Part shown: positions 48,390-57,459 of the stretch, in pieces
How the letters are laid out: each line of letters opens with the position of its first letter
Position numbering within the stretch: the first letter of the stretch is position 1
DNA from: Pirellulales bacterium
GTDB lineage: Bacteria > Planctomycetota > Planctomycetia > Pirellulales > JACPPG01
Assembly (NCBI GenBank): GCA_036499395.1
Contig: DASYDW010000116.1
Span: 301,573-365,572, forward strand
Direction of reading: 5' to 3'
Length of the DNA stretch: 64,000 bases
The notes under the pieces: generated by a model
What the model saw: the letters and a program-made list of their open reading frames with translations, nothing else
Told to the model about the DNA's origin: nothing
The model's database searches: none
Program-made: the position numbers and the translations under genes

Positions 48390-49890
48390 GCGGGAAGTTC
48401 ACGCGGAAAGTGGCTCCGCATCCCGGCCCATCACTATGTGCTTCGATCGCCCCCTCGTGATCCTCAATGATCCGATGCACGATCGACAGCCCCAGCCCCG
48501 TCCCCTGTCCATTGCGACGTCGTGTGAAGAACGGCTTGAAGATTTGCTCCAGCACGTCCGGCGTCATCCCACAGCCATCATCCGTGACGGTCACCTCGGC
48601 CTGCCCGTCCACCTCGTGCAACGCGACGCGCACATGGCCGCCGGAGTCCAGGCTGTCCAGCCCGTTGGTCAACAGGTTCAAGACGACCTGTTTGATCTCT
48701 TGCGGATTCACCAGGGCGAACAACGGCGCGCCCGGCGCCAGCTCGAGATGTTTTTCCTGATACTTCCCCAGGTGGCCGACCATGTCGATCACGCCTTGCA
48801 CCAGCTCGCGCAGGTCGGTCGTCTGCCGTTTGACATTACCGATGCGGGCGAAGTCGAGCAGTCGCTCGGTGATATCCTTGCAGCGGAAGGCCTCGTCCTG
48901 AATCATCCGCAGGTATTTCTTGACGATCTTAAACTCTTCGCCATCGACCGGCACGACATCCGACATGCGTCCTTCCAGCGACTCGGCGCAGAGGGCGATC
49001 GAGGCCAGCGGATTGTTGATTTCGTGCGCCACGCCCGCGGCCAGAAAGCCGACGCTGGCCAACTGTTCGCTACGGACGACTTGTCGGGTGCGCTCTTGCA
49101 CCTGCCGATTCAGATCGTCGCGAATCGCTTGGAAACGCGCCGTCATATCGTTCATCGCGCCGGCCAGCTCAGACATTTCGTCATCAGCAGCCAGATGGAT
49201 GCGATGTGTAAACTCGCCCGACGCCACGCGGCGAGAACCGTCGATGAGCACGCGTAGCGGCAAGAATATCCACTGATAAAAGAGCTTTACGAACAAGGCC
49301 AGCATGCCGGCCGCCGTGACGCTGGTCACCCAGGTCAGAATGATCAGCGCCCGGTATTCGTCGCGCGCTTGATCCGTGACAGCGCCAAAGGCATCCTGGA
49401 AATCGACCAGCAGCTTGCCCGAGAGCTGCTGCAGGTCGCGCAGGTCTTCGTTCAATTGTTCGCGGACGCGGCCGTCGACGACCCATTTCTCGGCGTCCTG
49501 AGCCTGGGCAATACGCGTGACGACGCGATCGATCTCCCGACACGTGGCCCGTTGCGGCCCGTCGCCGCCGAATTGATGTCGATAGCTGCCAAAGATCGCG
49601 GTCAGCTTTGCCAACCGGTTCTTGAAATCTTCGCTAACACTACGGGCCGCAATGCCGCGGGCCCCGGTCTCGATGTTCGAGGCCGACAGCGCGCCACGCA
49701 AATCGCCAACGCTCTTGCTGAACTCGTTCAACAGCGGCAGCTCGGTCTCGACCCGGCCGTGGAGATTGCGCACCAAGGCCCGATAGGCGTACAGGCCCTG
49801 CAACCCGCCCCAGGAGAGCGTGCCGACGATGACCAGCAGCAGCGCCAAGCCCACCAGGAGCTTGTCGCGTATGGGCCACTTTGATAGCAA

Positions 49891-50403
49891 GTGCGACCTC
49901 CGTGTCGCCCGCGAAATAACGGGAACCCGCGCGCTGTGATGGCAAGAAGTGCTTTCCGTTCTTGCGCGGGCTGCGGAGTGTACCAGCGATCGACGAAACG
50001 AAGCAAGACGATCGAGCTGCCAACAATCGCGAATCAGCGCCAAGACGCGCTGCCTGGCGATTTCCCCCTGGGGAGCGGGCGTCCCGACCGCCTTCTAAAT
50101 GCTTACCGGGGGGTGGGCGTCCCGCCCGCCTCGCTCTACCTCAACAGCAAAACAGACGCTCAGAAAACTTACAGCACCTTGGCGACCACTCGCCAACCTC
50201 TCATCCCAAACATAGGCGGGCGAGACGCCCGCCCCCCCCAACAAGCCCCCAATAAGTTTCACTGCTAGCAATCCAAGTTCGATCCGCCAGCCCGCGCCGC
50301 GTTGACTCAGCACGCGATCTTGTGCTACCGTCCGCAGCGCGCAGAGCTATTATTCGGGTTACTTTTGCCTGCCGCCTGCTGCGGCTCATTTGCACAACGG
50401 TTC
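49891..50403. other. 510-bp intergenic region with an inverted-repeat element
   Basis: Between divergent genes. It holds the GGGCGTCCCGCCCGCC element described separately. No gene is supported; frames such as GGRDARPP-containing ones come from that repeat. Confidence 0.5.
50108..50239. mobile_element. MITE-like element with ~23-bp terminal inverted repeats
   Basis: The left end GGGGGGTGGGCGTCCCGCCC(GCC) at 50108-50130 is nearly the reverse complement of the right end GGCGGGCGAGACGCCCGCCC(CCCCC) at 50215-50239. About 84 bases of AT-richer sequence lie between. A half copy (GAGCGGGCGTCCCGACCGCC) precedes it at 50074-50093. No transposase, and no clear target duplication. Confidence 0.5.
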
Positions 50404-51723
50404 ATGGCTGCACTCGCCACATCGCCTCACACGCTGCGCCGCCGCTTTAAGCTCTTCGCCACGATCACAGTTGCGATCGCACTCGCCGCGACGGGCTACC
50501 ACTTTCTGTGGCGGCAGCACGTCAAACGTTTTCAAGTCATCCGGCCGGGCGTTTTGTACCGCGTCGCACAGCCCAGCGAGCTCGGCATGCGGTACCTGGT
50601 CGATCGGCATCACGTAAAGACTGTGCTGAACCTGCGACTCGAGGACGATCACCTGCGCCGCGGCATGCTGGCCGTTGGCGCGCCGACGGGTGACCTCGAA
50701 TCGCGCTTCGTTGCCGACCTCGGGATCCGCTCACTGCAATGGGGGATGGGACGCGAGGCTTGCTGGCCGTGGGTCAGTCCCTGGCAATTCGACGAGTTCT
50801 ATCGACTCTTCGATAACCCGGACAACTTTCCCATCGCCATCCACTGCGTCAGCGGGCGACATCGCACGGGCACCATCGCGGCGCTGTTTCGCCTGGAATA
50901 CGATCGCTGGCCCATCGAGCGCGTGCTCGCCGAGATGTATTCGTTCAGCTTCGGGCCACCAATTCCATTGCAGGAAATGAACCTGCGGACGTACGTGCCT
51001 CGGCCCCTTCCCAACGACGATGAATGGCAATCTCTGCGCAACAGATGGGCTCCGTGCATGAAAGATGATCTGGTGCCGGCCTACACGGCGTTCGTACAGC
51101 ATTTACGCATGAACGCCGACCAGTCGCTCGTTCACCGAGTCCTTGATGAGCAACTCTCGCGCAACGCCCCGTTCGCACTCCCCTTGGCCGAACGTCTGAT
51201 TGATACGCCCGACAATCCCTCGGCATTGGCAGCGTTAACGGCAGCAAAGAGTTGCCTGGCTAAGGCGACGTCCGCCGATGCAACCGTCGAGCAACCGGCC
51301 TACACGGATCTGATGTCGGCCGCATCGCTCGTAGCTGATTTAGGTACGACCGAGGATCAAGAGCAACTCATTGCACAACTCCGCCAGGCGTCGCACGAAC
51401 CGCTGGCCAGCGCGACGTTTCAGGCGCTCGCGGCAGGCGTTGCCAATCGTTACACCGGCAACCGCGTTCCCTTCCTGGCCGCGCTCTTGGACGAAACGCA
51501 CGTCATGCCTGGTACCGGCAGCGTCCCGGTTCGCTATTGCGACATGGCCGTGGCACATCTGTCGGCCATCCTCGATCAACGCCTGATCAACGTCGGTTCG
51601 ACCCCCACGCCCGCCGATTGGGAATCAGCCCGGCAGCAAGCGAAGAACTGGCTCGAAGCGCATCCACAAGGGATGCAAGCTAGACGAATCGAGCAACCCG
51701 TTAACCCAGCGTTCGTCCGCTGA
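50404..51723 (+). CDS. Membrane-anchored tyrosine/dual-specificity phosphatase-like protein
   Basis: 439 residues. A basic start and one membrane helix (about 18-36) precede a PTP/DSP domain (about 45-195): VIRPGVLYRVAQPSELGMRY, then LNLRLEDDH, and the active site IHCVSGRHRTG with Cys148 and the invariant Arg. The C-terminal 240 residues are helical, without a recognised family. The frame also opens at 50302, but the ATG at 50404 sits right before the basic/TM segment. Substrate could be a phosphoprotein or a phosphoinositide. Confidence 0.8.
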   Translation: MAALATSPHTLRRRFKLFATITVAIALAATGYHFLWRQHVKRFQVIRPGVLYRVAQPSELGMRYLVDRHHVKTVLNLRLEDDHLRRGMLAVGAPTGDLESRFVADLGIRSLQWGMGREACWPWVSPWQFDEFYRLFDNPDNFPIAIHCVSGRHRTGTIAALFRLEYDRWPIERVLAEMYSFSFGPPIPLQEMNLRTYVPRPLPNDDEWQSLRNRWAPCMKDDLVPAYTAFVQHLRMNADQSLVHRVLDEQLSRNAPFALPLAERLIDTPDNPSALAALTAAKSCLAKATSADATVEQPAYTDLMSAASLVADLGTTEDQEQLIAQLRQASHEPLASATFQALAAGVANRYTGNRVPFLAALLDETHVMPGTGSVPVRYCDMAVAHLSAILDQRLINVGSTPTPADWESARQQAKNWLEAHPQGMQARRIEQPVNPAFVR

Positions 51724-51743
51724 GCCAGAAGAGCTTGCCTGAT

Positions 51744-51834
51744 GTAGGGTGCATCCTCGACGCACCGTCTTCTTCTGCTCTGCTTTCGGCGCACTGTCGT
51801 CGGTGGTTCATGGTGCGTCGCCGACGCACCCTAC
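51744..51834. repeat. GTAGGGTGCGTC...GACGCACCCTAC inverted-repeat element, copy 1
   Basis: The left end GTAGGGTGCATCCTCGACGC and right end GTCGCCGACGCACCCTAC are inverted repeats about 91 bp apart. An extra right-end-like unit (GGTGTGCATAGCGCACCCTA) ends at 51864. Copy 2 is at 63688-63826. Confidence 0.7.
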
Positions 51835-51868
51835 CGATTCTTGGTGTGCATAGCGCACCCTACAACAC

Positions 51869-53068
51869 TCACGCCTGCTCGAGCGCCTGCGCCAGGTCGG
51901 CCACCAGGTCCTCGGTATTCTCCACGCCGCACGACAGCCGGATCATATTGTCCGGAATGCCGAACCGGCGTCGCTCCTCGGGCGTCAGGCTGAAATAGCT
52001 CATCACCAGCGGCTGCTCGATCAGCGATTCAACGCCTCCCAAGCTGGGTGCGATGCGTGGCAACCGTACGGCGTCGACCACGCGCGCCGTCGCCTGCCAA
52101 TCGGCCCCCTTCACCAGGAATGTCACCAGGCCGCCAAAGCCGCGCATCGTCTTCTTGGCCACGGCATGGTAGGGATGGCTCGGCAGGCCGGGATAGTAAA
52201 CCTTCTCGACGCGCGGATGGTTGGCCAGAAACTCAGCCACGGCCTGGCCGTTTTGATTATGCCGCTCAATCCGCAGCTCGAAGGTCTTCAAGCCACGTTC
52301 GAGCAGGTAAATGTTATGCGGTGAGTTGATGGCTCCCATGATGCCGCGCAGGTTGCGCACTGGCTCGAGCTTTTCGGCCGTCGAAATGATCACCCCGGCC
52401 AACAGATCGTTATGCCCTGCCAAATACTTGGTGGCCGAGTGCAGCACGTAATCGACGCCGGCGGCCAACGGACGAATGTTGTACGGCGTGCCGAGCGTAG
52501 CATCGATCAAAGTTTCCACGCCACGACGTCGGCCGATATCGACGAACCGGTCGAGATCCACGACGCTCAAATGCGGGTTCGTCGGCGATTCGCTGATCAG
52601 CAGTTTCGTCTTGGGCGTGATCGCCGCGTCCATCGCCTCGTAATCGCACGCCCGCACTTGCCGCGTCACCACGCCGAAGCGAGCCAGATGCTTGGTACAG
52701 AATTCACGGCTACGGTGATAACACTCATCAAAGAACACAACTTCATCGCCGGCGCTCAATTTCGACATCAGCAGGCCGACAATCGCCGACATGCCGGTCG
52801 AAAACAGCAGAGCCGATTCCCCCCCCTCGAGCGCGGCCAGCTTGCGCTCGACCACTTTCTCGCTGGGGTTGCCGTAACGGCCGTACTCCTCGCGCGGCTG
52901 CTTCTGCTCGATGAAATCGATTACCGCCTGCGTCGACGCAAAGGTGTACGTCGAAGCACAGAAAATCGGGTCGGTAATCGCATCGCCGACCTTTTGGCGA
53001 TCCTCGCCGCCGTGAACCGCTACGGTCGACAATCCCGGCGCGTCCGCCGCTTGCGCGTGCCTGGTCAT
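51869..53068 (-). CDS. Trans-sulfuration PLP enzyme (cystathionine gamma-synthase/lyase family)
   Basis: 399 residues. Motifs are STVAVHGGEDRQKVGDAIT, EYGRYGNPSEKVVERKLAAL, LLFSTGMSAIVG, SPTNPHLSVVD, the PLP Lys in LHSATKYLAGHNDLLAGVI, and PSLGGVESLIEQP. The family makes or breaks cystathionine, or cleaves methionine; the exact reaction is not settled by these motifs. The start is ATG 53068 with GGGAGA upstream; a GTG at 53083 also opens the frame. The leader upstream carries a promoter, an antiterminator and a terminator, so control by premature termination is likely. Confidence 0.9.
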   Translation of the reverse strand: MTRHAQAADAPGLSTVAVHGGEDRQKVGDAITDPIFCASTYTFASTQAVIDFIEQKQPREEYGRYGNPSEKVVERKLAALEGGESALLFSTGMSAIVGLLMSKLSAGDEVVFFDECYHRSREFCTKHLARFGVVTRQVRACDYEAMDAAITPKTKLLISESPTNPHLSVVDLDRFVDIGRRRGVETLIDATLGTPYNIRPLAAGVDYVLHSATKYLAGHNDLLAGVIISTAEKLEPVRNLRGIMGAINSPHNIYLLERGLKTFELRIERHNQNGQAVAEFLANHPRVEKVYYPGLPSHPYHAVAKKTMRGFGGLVTFLVKGADWQATARVVDAVRLPRIAPSLGGVESLIEQPLVMSYFSLTPEERRRFGIPDNMIRLSCGVENTEDLVADLAQALEQA

Positions 53069-53178
53069 CTGACGTTCTCCCACTCAAAAAAGTGTTTGTC
53101 GGCGCAAGGCACCGACGCCGTGGGATTTCGTCGACCAACAAAAAAGCCGCGTCCTCGCCCTGGGGGCGGTCGCGGCAT
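53065..53178 (-). CDS. Possible 37-residue leader peptide
   Basis: Runs from an ATG inside the terminator stem to a TGA that overlaps the ATG of the trans-sulfuration gene (ATGA). The product begins MPRPPPGRGRGFFVGRR. No ribosome site is visible before it, and it holds only one Cys codon and no internal Met codon, so classical attenuation by these amino acids is not evident. It may be chance. Confidence 0.25.
   Translation of the reverse strand: MPRPPPGRGRGFFVGRRNPTASVPCADKHFFEWENVR
53140..53176 (-). terminator. Intrinsic terminator in the leader of the trans-sulfuration gene
   Basis: On the minus strand: GCCGCG, an inner stem CGCCC/GGGCG, then CGCGGC followed by T6. It lies about 70 bp before the start codon and downstream of the only plausible promoter, so it can only act on this gene's own leader. 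Confidence 0.65.
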
Positions 53179-53203
53179 TTGCAAGTCAAGCTGGATCGCC
53201 TTT

Positions 53204-53211
53204 CGCCCCCA
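53204..53211 (-). promoter_or_regulatory. Antiterminator arm
   Basis: Minus strand TGGGGGCG, perfectly complementary to CGCCCCCA in the terminator's left arm (53161-53168). The two pairings exclude each other. Confidence 0.55.
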
Positions 53212-53282
53212 AAAAGCAGGCGTGATAGCGATGGCTCTTTAGCAGTTCGTGGCTGCAAGCGGCCGCAAATCCCGTGCGTTCG

Positions 53283-53311
53283 ATTGTAATGAGCCGCACT
53301 CTAAACAGCAA
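53283..53311 (-). promoter_or_regulatory. Sigma70-type promoter of the trans-sulfuration gene
   Basis: Minus strand TTGCTG (53311-53306), 17-bp spacer, TACAAT (53288-53283). Transcription would begin near 53276, giving a leader of about 200 nt. Confidence 0.6.
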
Positions 53312-53476
53312 GCTGAGACCGTGGGCCGAGGTCGGCAGTTTCAGCCATCAGCGACACGTTATACCGCCAGCCAGGCTCGATTCATCGAGAAACGCACGGC
53401 AATTCACGATGCCTCCCGGCCGGTGGTTTGATACAATGAAGGTCGCTCCAGGCGATCTCTTATCGGAGGCTCGCGC

Positions 53477-54745
53477 GTGATTCGAGGCCTGCTTCTCTGT
53501 GCCGGCGGCATGGCCGCCCTGATCGTGGCGTCTTCGCCATCCATATCACTTTCGGCGAGCGGCCCAGTTCGCCTCACTGCCGCTCAGCAATCGGTCGATC
53601 AATCGTCCACCAGCGACCCGCAGCAAATCGCGCTGCTGGTGCAGGAACTCGGCGATCGTTCGTTCCGCGTGCGCGAGCGTGCCACGCGGGCCCTGATCGC
53701 GGCGGGCGTGCCGGCCAAGGCGCCACTCTTAAAGGCTCTGGAATCTCCGGACGCCGAGGTCCGCTATCGAGCGCGATTGGTCCTGTCCGACGTATTGGAA
53801 CTGGACCTGAAGCAACGGCTCGACGAATTTATCGACGACGTCAGCGGCACGCGCGAACATGATCTGCCCGGCTGGCATCGCTTTCGCGACGTGGTGGGGG
53901 ACAGCCCGGCCGCCCGGCGTTTGTTCGTCGAAATTGAGCGTCACGAGTCGGCCCTGATCGAAGCATCCGAAATCGGTCCGCAACAGGCCAGCGCGACGTT
54001 TGAAGTGCGCTGCCAGCAGATTCAAGAAGGAATGCGGATTCCCGGCCGCCAGAGCGAACGACAAATACCGGTGGGGAGCGTCGCGGCGTTATTGTTCGTC
54101 GGCGCCGACAGCAAAATATCGATCAACATGCAATCCGTGCTGAGCGTGACGAACTTCTGCTACCAGCACCCCTTCAAGCCGGCCGTCAGCCAAGGGGAAT
54201 TGGCACCGCTGTTGAAGAAGCTGGTCGGCGGCTGGGTGCGCCGCGATTTTGCCAGCGACCCGACGGCCGGTTTCCAATCCATGATGCTCGCCCTGCAATT
54301 GAATGTGCGCGACGCCATCGAGCCGGCCATGACGATGCTGAAAGACAACGTGGGCAATCCCAACATGCGGCAATACGCCCTGTTGGTGGCCGGCAAGTAC
54401 GGCGAGCCTGCCGACGTCGCACGGATCGAGCCACTGTTGAACGACGTCGCTGTCTGCGCACAGCAGCAGATCCCTGTTCCCGCGTCGGCGGCCAAGGATA
54501 ACCCGCCGAACGCGAAGGGCCCGAAGTACGAGGTCATCGAAACGCAAATTCGCGACGTGGCACTGGCCGTGATGATCCATCTCAGCGGGCAGAAGCTTGC
54601 GGATTTCGGCTTCGACCGAGTCCAGGCCAACCCGTCAAACCTTTTCAACACTCCGTCGCTCGGCTTCGCCGATCCCCAGCAGCGTGACGCGGCATTGGCA
54701 AAGTGGCGCCAGTGGCGCGCAAGCTCGACCGCGCAGCCGAACTAA
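53477..54745 (+). CDS. Exported HEAT-repeat-like protein
   Basis: 422 residues. A signal peptide covers about 1-28. Residues 50-115 form HEAT/armadillo-like helices (LGDRSFRVRERATRALIAAG, then LLKALESPDAEVRYRARLVL). A longer region with GFQSMMLALQLNVRDAIEPA and NMRQYALLVAGKYGEPADV repeats the pattern. The GTG start at 53477 has GGAGG with good spacing. This matches a common planctomycete exported protein class of unknown role, probably a protein-binding scaffold. Confidence 0.75.
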   Translation: MIRGLLLCAGGMAALIVASSPSISLSASGPVRLTAAQQSVDQSSTSDPQQIALLVQELGDRSFRVRERATRALIAAGVPAKAPLLKALESPDAEVRYRARLVLSDVLELDLKQRLDEFIDDVSGTREHDLPGWHRFRDVVGDSPAARRLFVEIERHESALIEASEIGPQQASATFEVRCQQIQEGMRIPGRQSERQIPVGSVAALLFVGADSKISINMQSVLSVTNFCYQHPFKPAVSQGELAPLLKKLVGGWVRRDFASDPTAGFQSMMLALQLNVRDAIEPAMTMLKDNVGNPNMRQYALLVAGKYGEPADVARIEPLLNDVAVCAQQQIPVPASAAKDNPPNAKGPKYEVIETQIRDVALAVMIHLSGQKLADFGFDRVQANPSNLFNTPSLGFADPQQRDAALAKWRQWRASSTAQPN

Positions 54746-54757
54746 CGAAAGAGCCCG

Positions 54758-55063
54758 ATGAGCTTTTTCAGTAGAGAAGTTCGCTGGCTGCGCGTCGCCA
54801 AGGCTTTCGCAGTGCTGGTCCTGTGCGGCTATCTGTACATCCGGGTTGCGACCCCCTCGTGGACAGAGCTCCGGCAAGGTCAAACCGTTGCACAAGCGGT
54901 TCAAATTCTAGGAGAGCCGACGGATACTCTCAACGATGACTTCGGCCGCCCTGTCGAACTCTGGTATTCGGCAGAAAAGCCGCAGTTCAAGCTTTTCTTT
55001 CGTAGTGGCCAACTCGTCAAAGTCGACTTCAACGGCCCGGGAAAGGGTTACCACTTACCATAG
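54758..55063 (+). CDS. Small membrane-anchored protein, weakly SmpA/BamE-like
   Basis: 101 residues with one N-terminal membrane helix (about 14-31). The domain after it, LRQGQTVAQAVQILGEPTDT then PVELWYSAEKPQFKLFFRSG and VKVDF, has the G-x-T-x-x-x-V-x-x-x-x-G-x-P pattern and beta hairpins of SmpA/OmlA-type domains. The match is by eye and weak. It starts 12 bp after the HEAT-like gene and is probably co-transcribed with it. Confidence 0.6.
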   Translation: MSFFSREVRWLRVAKAFAVLVLCGYLYIRVATPSWTELRQGQTVAQAVQILGEPTDTLNDDFGRPVELWYSAEKPQFKLFFRSGQLVKVDFNGPGKGYHLP

Positions 55064-55137
55064 CGCGTCCGCGGCAGTGCCAAAGTGACTGGCCGTCTCG
55101 GAGTTCCCAGCGTGATCGCACGCGTGGAATCGCTTGT

Positions 55138-55608
55138 CTAGTTAATTCTGGAGAGCCAGACCAAGACACCGATCACGACTGCCGCAAGAATAACTGCGAA
55201 TGCCAGCAGACACCCACGAATGGCACGAGCATTAGCCAGTTGCAGTTGTGCCTCGAGGCGCGCCGCTTCGCGTACCAAGGCATCGAGCGGTGCAGTAGCA
55301 AGCCATTGGCTATCACCGAGCGATTTTCCCATCTGCTTCAGGCTCAGCAGATAATCGCGTAGCCTGCCGGCCAGTTCCAAATCGCGCACCTCATGTTCTG
55401 CAGACGGAACGTGGCGAATACGCCATCCGTCGACAACCTGATCCCAGACCGCCCCCGTTGCATCATAAACTACGGTCGGCTCATTGATGTCGTAGGGCTC
55501 CAAGTACGACTCGGCTGCTGCGAGAGACTCGTGGATCGAGAGCCCGCCATCGCCGTAAATGAAGGCCGGGGACGACCAGGGAAGTGTCTGTTCCGAGGTT
55601 TCCGACAT
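55138..55608 (-). CDS. Hypothetical protein with C-terminal membrane anchor
   Basis: 156 residues. A soluble N-terminal part (LPWSSPAFIYGDGGLSIHES; VYDATGAVWDQVVDGWRIRH) is followed by a helical stretch (LREAARLEAQLQLANARAIR-like) and one C-terminal transmembrane helix (about 132-152). It is probably tail-anchored. No family recognised. The neighbouring upstream gene on the same strand is also a small membrane protein. Confidence 0.6.
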   Translation of the reverse strand: MSETSEQTLPWSSPAFIYGDGGLSIHESLAAAESYLEPYDINEPTVVYDATGAVWDQVVDGWRIRHVPSAEHEVRDLELAGRLRDYLLSLKQMGKSLGDSQWLATAPLDALVREAARLEAQLQLANARAIRGCLLAFAVILAAVVIGVLVWLSRIN

Positions 55609-55633
55609 AGATGACTTACTCTGCCGCCCGTTC

Positions 55634-56002
55634 CTAGGGCATGTCAGAAGATCGGGTCGTGGTTGACGCTCCGTCTAAAACCGTCGGACTCGGTTTTACA
55701 TCCCTTTCCTTTCTGCGTCGCGCCAGACGGCCTTGCACTCCCCAACACACAAGGACGATAGGGATGCTTCGTAAAACGACCATCGCCATCGCAATTGCAG
55801 AAGCCGTATACCTCCGATCGGCCATAGCGACAGCTGACCATATAACCCCGTAGAGCAGGTTGATCCCGAGTGCCGACCCCGCCCCCAGAAAAAACCGCCA
55901 TCCATACCAACCGTCGTTCGTTTGTTTTGAAAGCTCGCGCGCCAATGCTCCCACAAAAATGAATGGGAAAACCACCATCAGAAGGGAGAACAATTCGGTC
56001 AT
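55634..56002 (-). CDS. Small hypothetical membrane protein
   Basis: 122 residues with three hydrophobic helices (about 3-20, 33-58 and 68-88) and a basic tail (RLARRRKERDVKPSP). The start at MTELFSLLMVVFPF is preferred; the frame to 56080 adds a basic non-hydrophobic lead without a ribosome site. Probably an inner-membrane protein. Function unknown. Confidence 0.55.
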   Translation of the reverse strand: MTELFSLLMVVFPFIFVGALARELSKQTNDGWYGWRFFLGAGSALGINLLYGVIWSAVAMADRRYTASAIAMAMVVLRSIPIVLVCWGVQGRLARRRKERDVKPSPTVLDGASTTTRSSDMP

Positions 56003-56139
56003 GCGTTCATGGTACTTGACCGATGCGCTGTAAAAACCTGCCTGGCCACTCTTTTTTCTTGACGCGCGCCGCCACGCCACCTAGCGTAAATCGGACGCGG
56101 CGTTAGTAGTTCGAAGTTATCTCTCGGGGCTCGTTCTCT

Positions 56140-57144
56140 ATGGCAACTCGTCCCGCCACGATTGTCGCGCTGGCCGACATGGTTCACGGGCAGGAAGCCG
56201 ACCTGTTCGTCCTGATGAAGAGCAAGGATGAACTCAAGACGCGCGACGGCAAAACCTATTACAAAGTCGCCTTTCGCGACGCCCGCCGCGAAGTGAGTTT
56301 TCCCATCTGGGCCGATTCCGCCTGGGCCGAAGATTGCCGCCAGCAATGGACCCCTGGCGCCTTTTACAAACTGCGGGCCACGTACCGCGATACTTCTTAC
56401 GGTCCGCAACTCGACATTCGCAAAATCCGCGAGGTCGTCGCCGCCGACACCGCCGACGGTTTCGACCCGGGCCTGTTCGTCGCCCAATCGCGCTTCGACC
56501 CGGCCACGATGTTCGCCGAGCTACGCGCGATCGCGGTCGACAAGATTTCCAACGCGCCATTGTCCGCCCTGGTGCTCTCAATCCTGGACGACAACCGCGA
56601 AGCTCTACTGACGCTGCCGGCCGCCACCCGTAACCATCACAATTACTATGCCGGCTACCTGGAACATGTCCTGAGCGTGACGCGAACGGCCCTCTACCTG
56701 GCTGAAAAGTATGACGACTATTACCCCGACATGCAGCCGCCGCTCGACCGTGGGCTGGTCGCGGCCGGAGCGATCCTGCATGACATCGGCAAGCTGCGCG
56801 AGATCGAGTGGCAGCCCGAGGGTGCCGCCTACACCGCGGCCGGCCGGCTCGTCGGGCATATTCTGCAGGGGCGTGACATCGTTCGTGAAGCCGCCGCGCA
56901 CCACCCGCTTGAGGGCGACCTGCTGCTGCGTTTAGAGCACATTATTATCGCCCATCAGCGACTGCCCGAATGGGGCTCGCCGAAGCCCCCGATGACCCCC
57001 GAGGCGTTGTTGGTTCACTACGCCGACGACATCGACGCGAAGATGAACATGATGTATGTCACACTTCGTGATGACACGACCCCCGGACCGCTAACGTCGA
57101 AAAAGAATCAACTTTTTCAACAACTCTATCGCGGCCCACAATAA
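56140..57144 (+). CDS. YhaM-type OB-fold/HD-domain 3'-5' exoribonuclease-like protein
   Basis: 334 residues. The N-terminal OB-fold (about 10-95; DLFVLMKSKDELKTRDGKTY) precedes an HD phosphohydrolase domain (about 155-310). Metal residues are in NYYAGYLEHVLSV, AILHDIGKLREIEW, HHPLEGDLLLRLEH and VHYADDIDAKMN. This is the layout of YhaM/CBF1, which degrades RNA and single-stranded DNA from the 3' end. It is monocistronic and followed by a long leader of the next gene. Confidence 0.88.
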   Translation: MATRPATIVALADMVHGQEADLFVLMKSKDELKTRDGKTYYKVAFRDARREVSFPIWADSAWAEDCRQQWTPGAFYKLRATYRDTSYGPQLDIRKIREVVAADTADGFDPGLFVAQSRFDPATMFAELRAIAVDKISNAPLSALVLSILDDNREALLTLPAATRNHHNYYAGYLEHVLSVTRTALYLAEKYDDYYPDMQPPLDRGLVAAGAILHDIGKLREIEWQPEGAAYTAAGRLVGHILQGRDIVREAAAHHPLEGDLLLRLEHIIIAHQRLPEWGSPKPPMTPEALLVHYADDIDAKMNMMYVTLRDDTTPGPLTSKKNQLFQQLYRGPQ

Positions 57145-57459
57145 GCCTGCCGACTGTTGTGCCTGCGACAAATCGGCGGGCGCTGATCGATCTTGGCGCG
57201 TGCGAATCCGACGCGATGTTACAGCCGGTTGGTCCCCCCGCGCGATTCTGCTCACCGGGCTAACTTATCGTTTGATCGGCGCACGTCTTTCGAAGTGCCA
57301 ACGATGTTACAGCGTTGGTACGTTTTCGAACTGTCATGGGCTGATAATATCACACCACCCCCTCTAGGGGTTGCTTCGTTAATTGCCGGTGTTAACCTGC
57401 CAATTGGGGAGGGACAGAATTTTGTTTCCTGTAGCTACGGTCTTGAAAGGTCTTTTGGT
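57145..57459. other. 315-bp upstream region of the gene at 57460
   Basis: No gene supported; a frame opens at 57193 but lacks a ribosome site and domain sense. It may be a long 5' leader. GATAAT at 57341 is a possible -10 without a good -35. Confidence 0.4.

Noticed and set aside
50089..50268. Small ORFs containing GGRDARPP in the repeat region
   Set aside because: They are translations of the MITE-like element ends.
53195..53275. SAM-II riboswitch
   Set aside because: Only the GCTAAAG fragment fits; the pseudoknot arms and the GATTTA/TGATAAA parts are not found.
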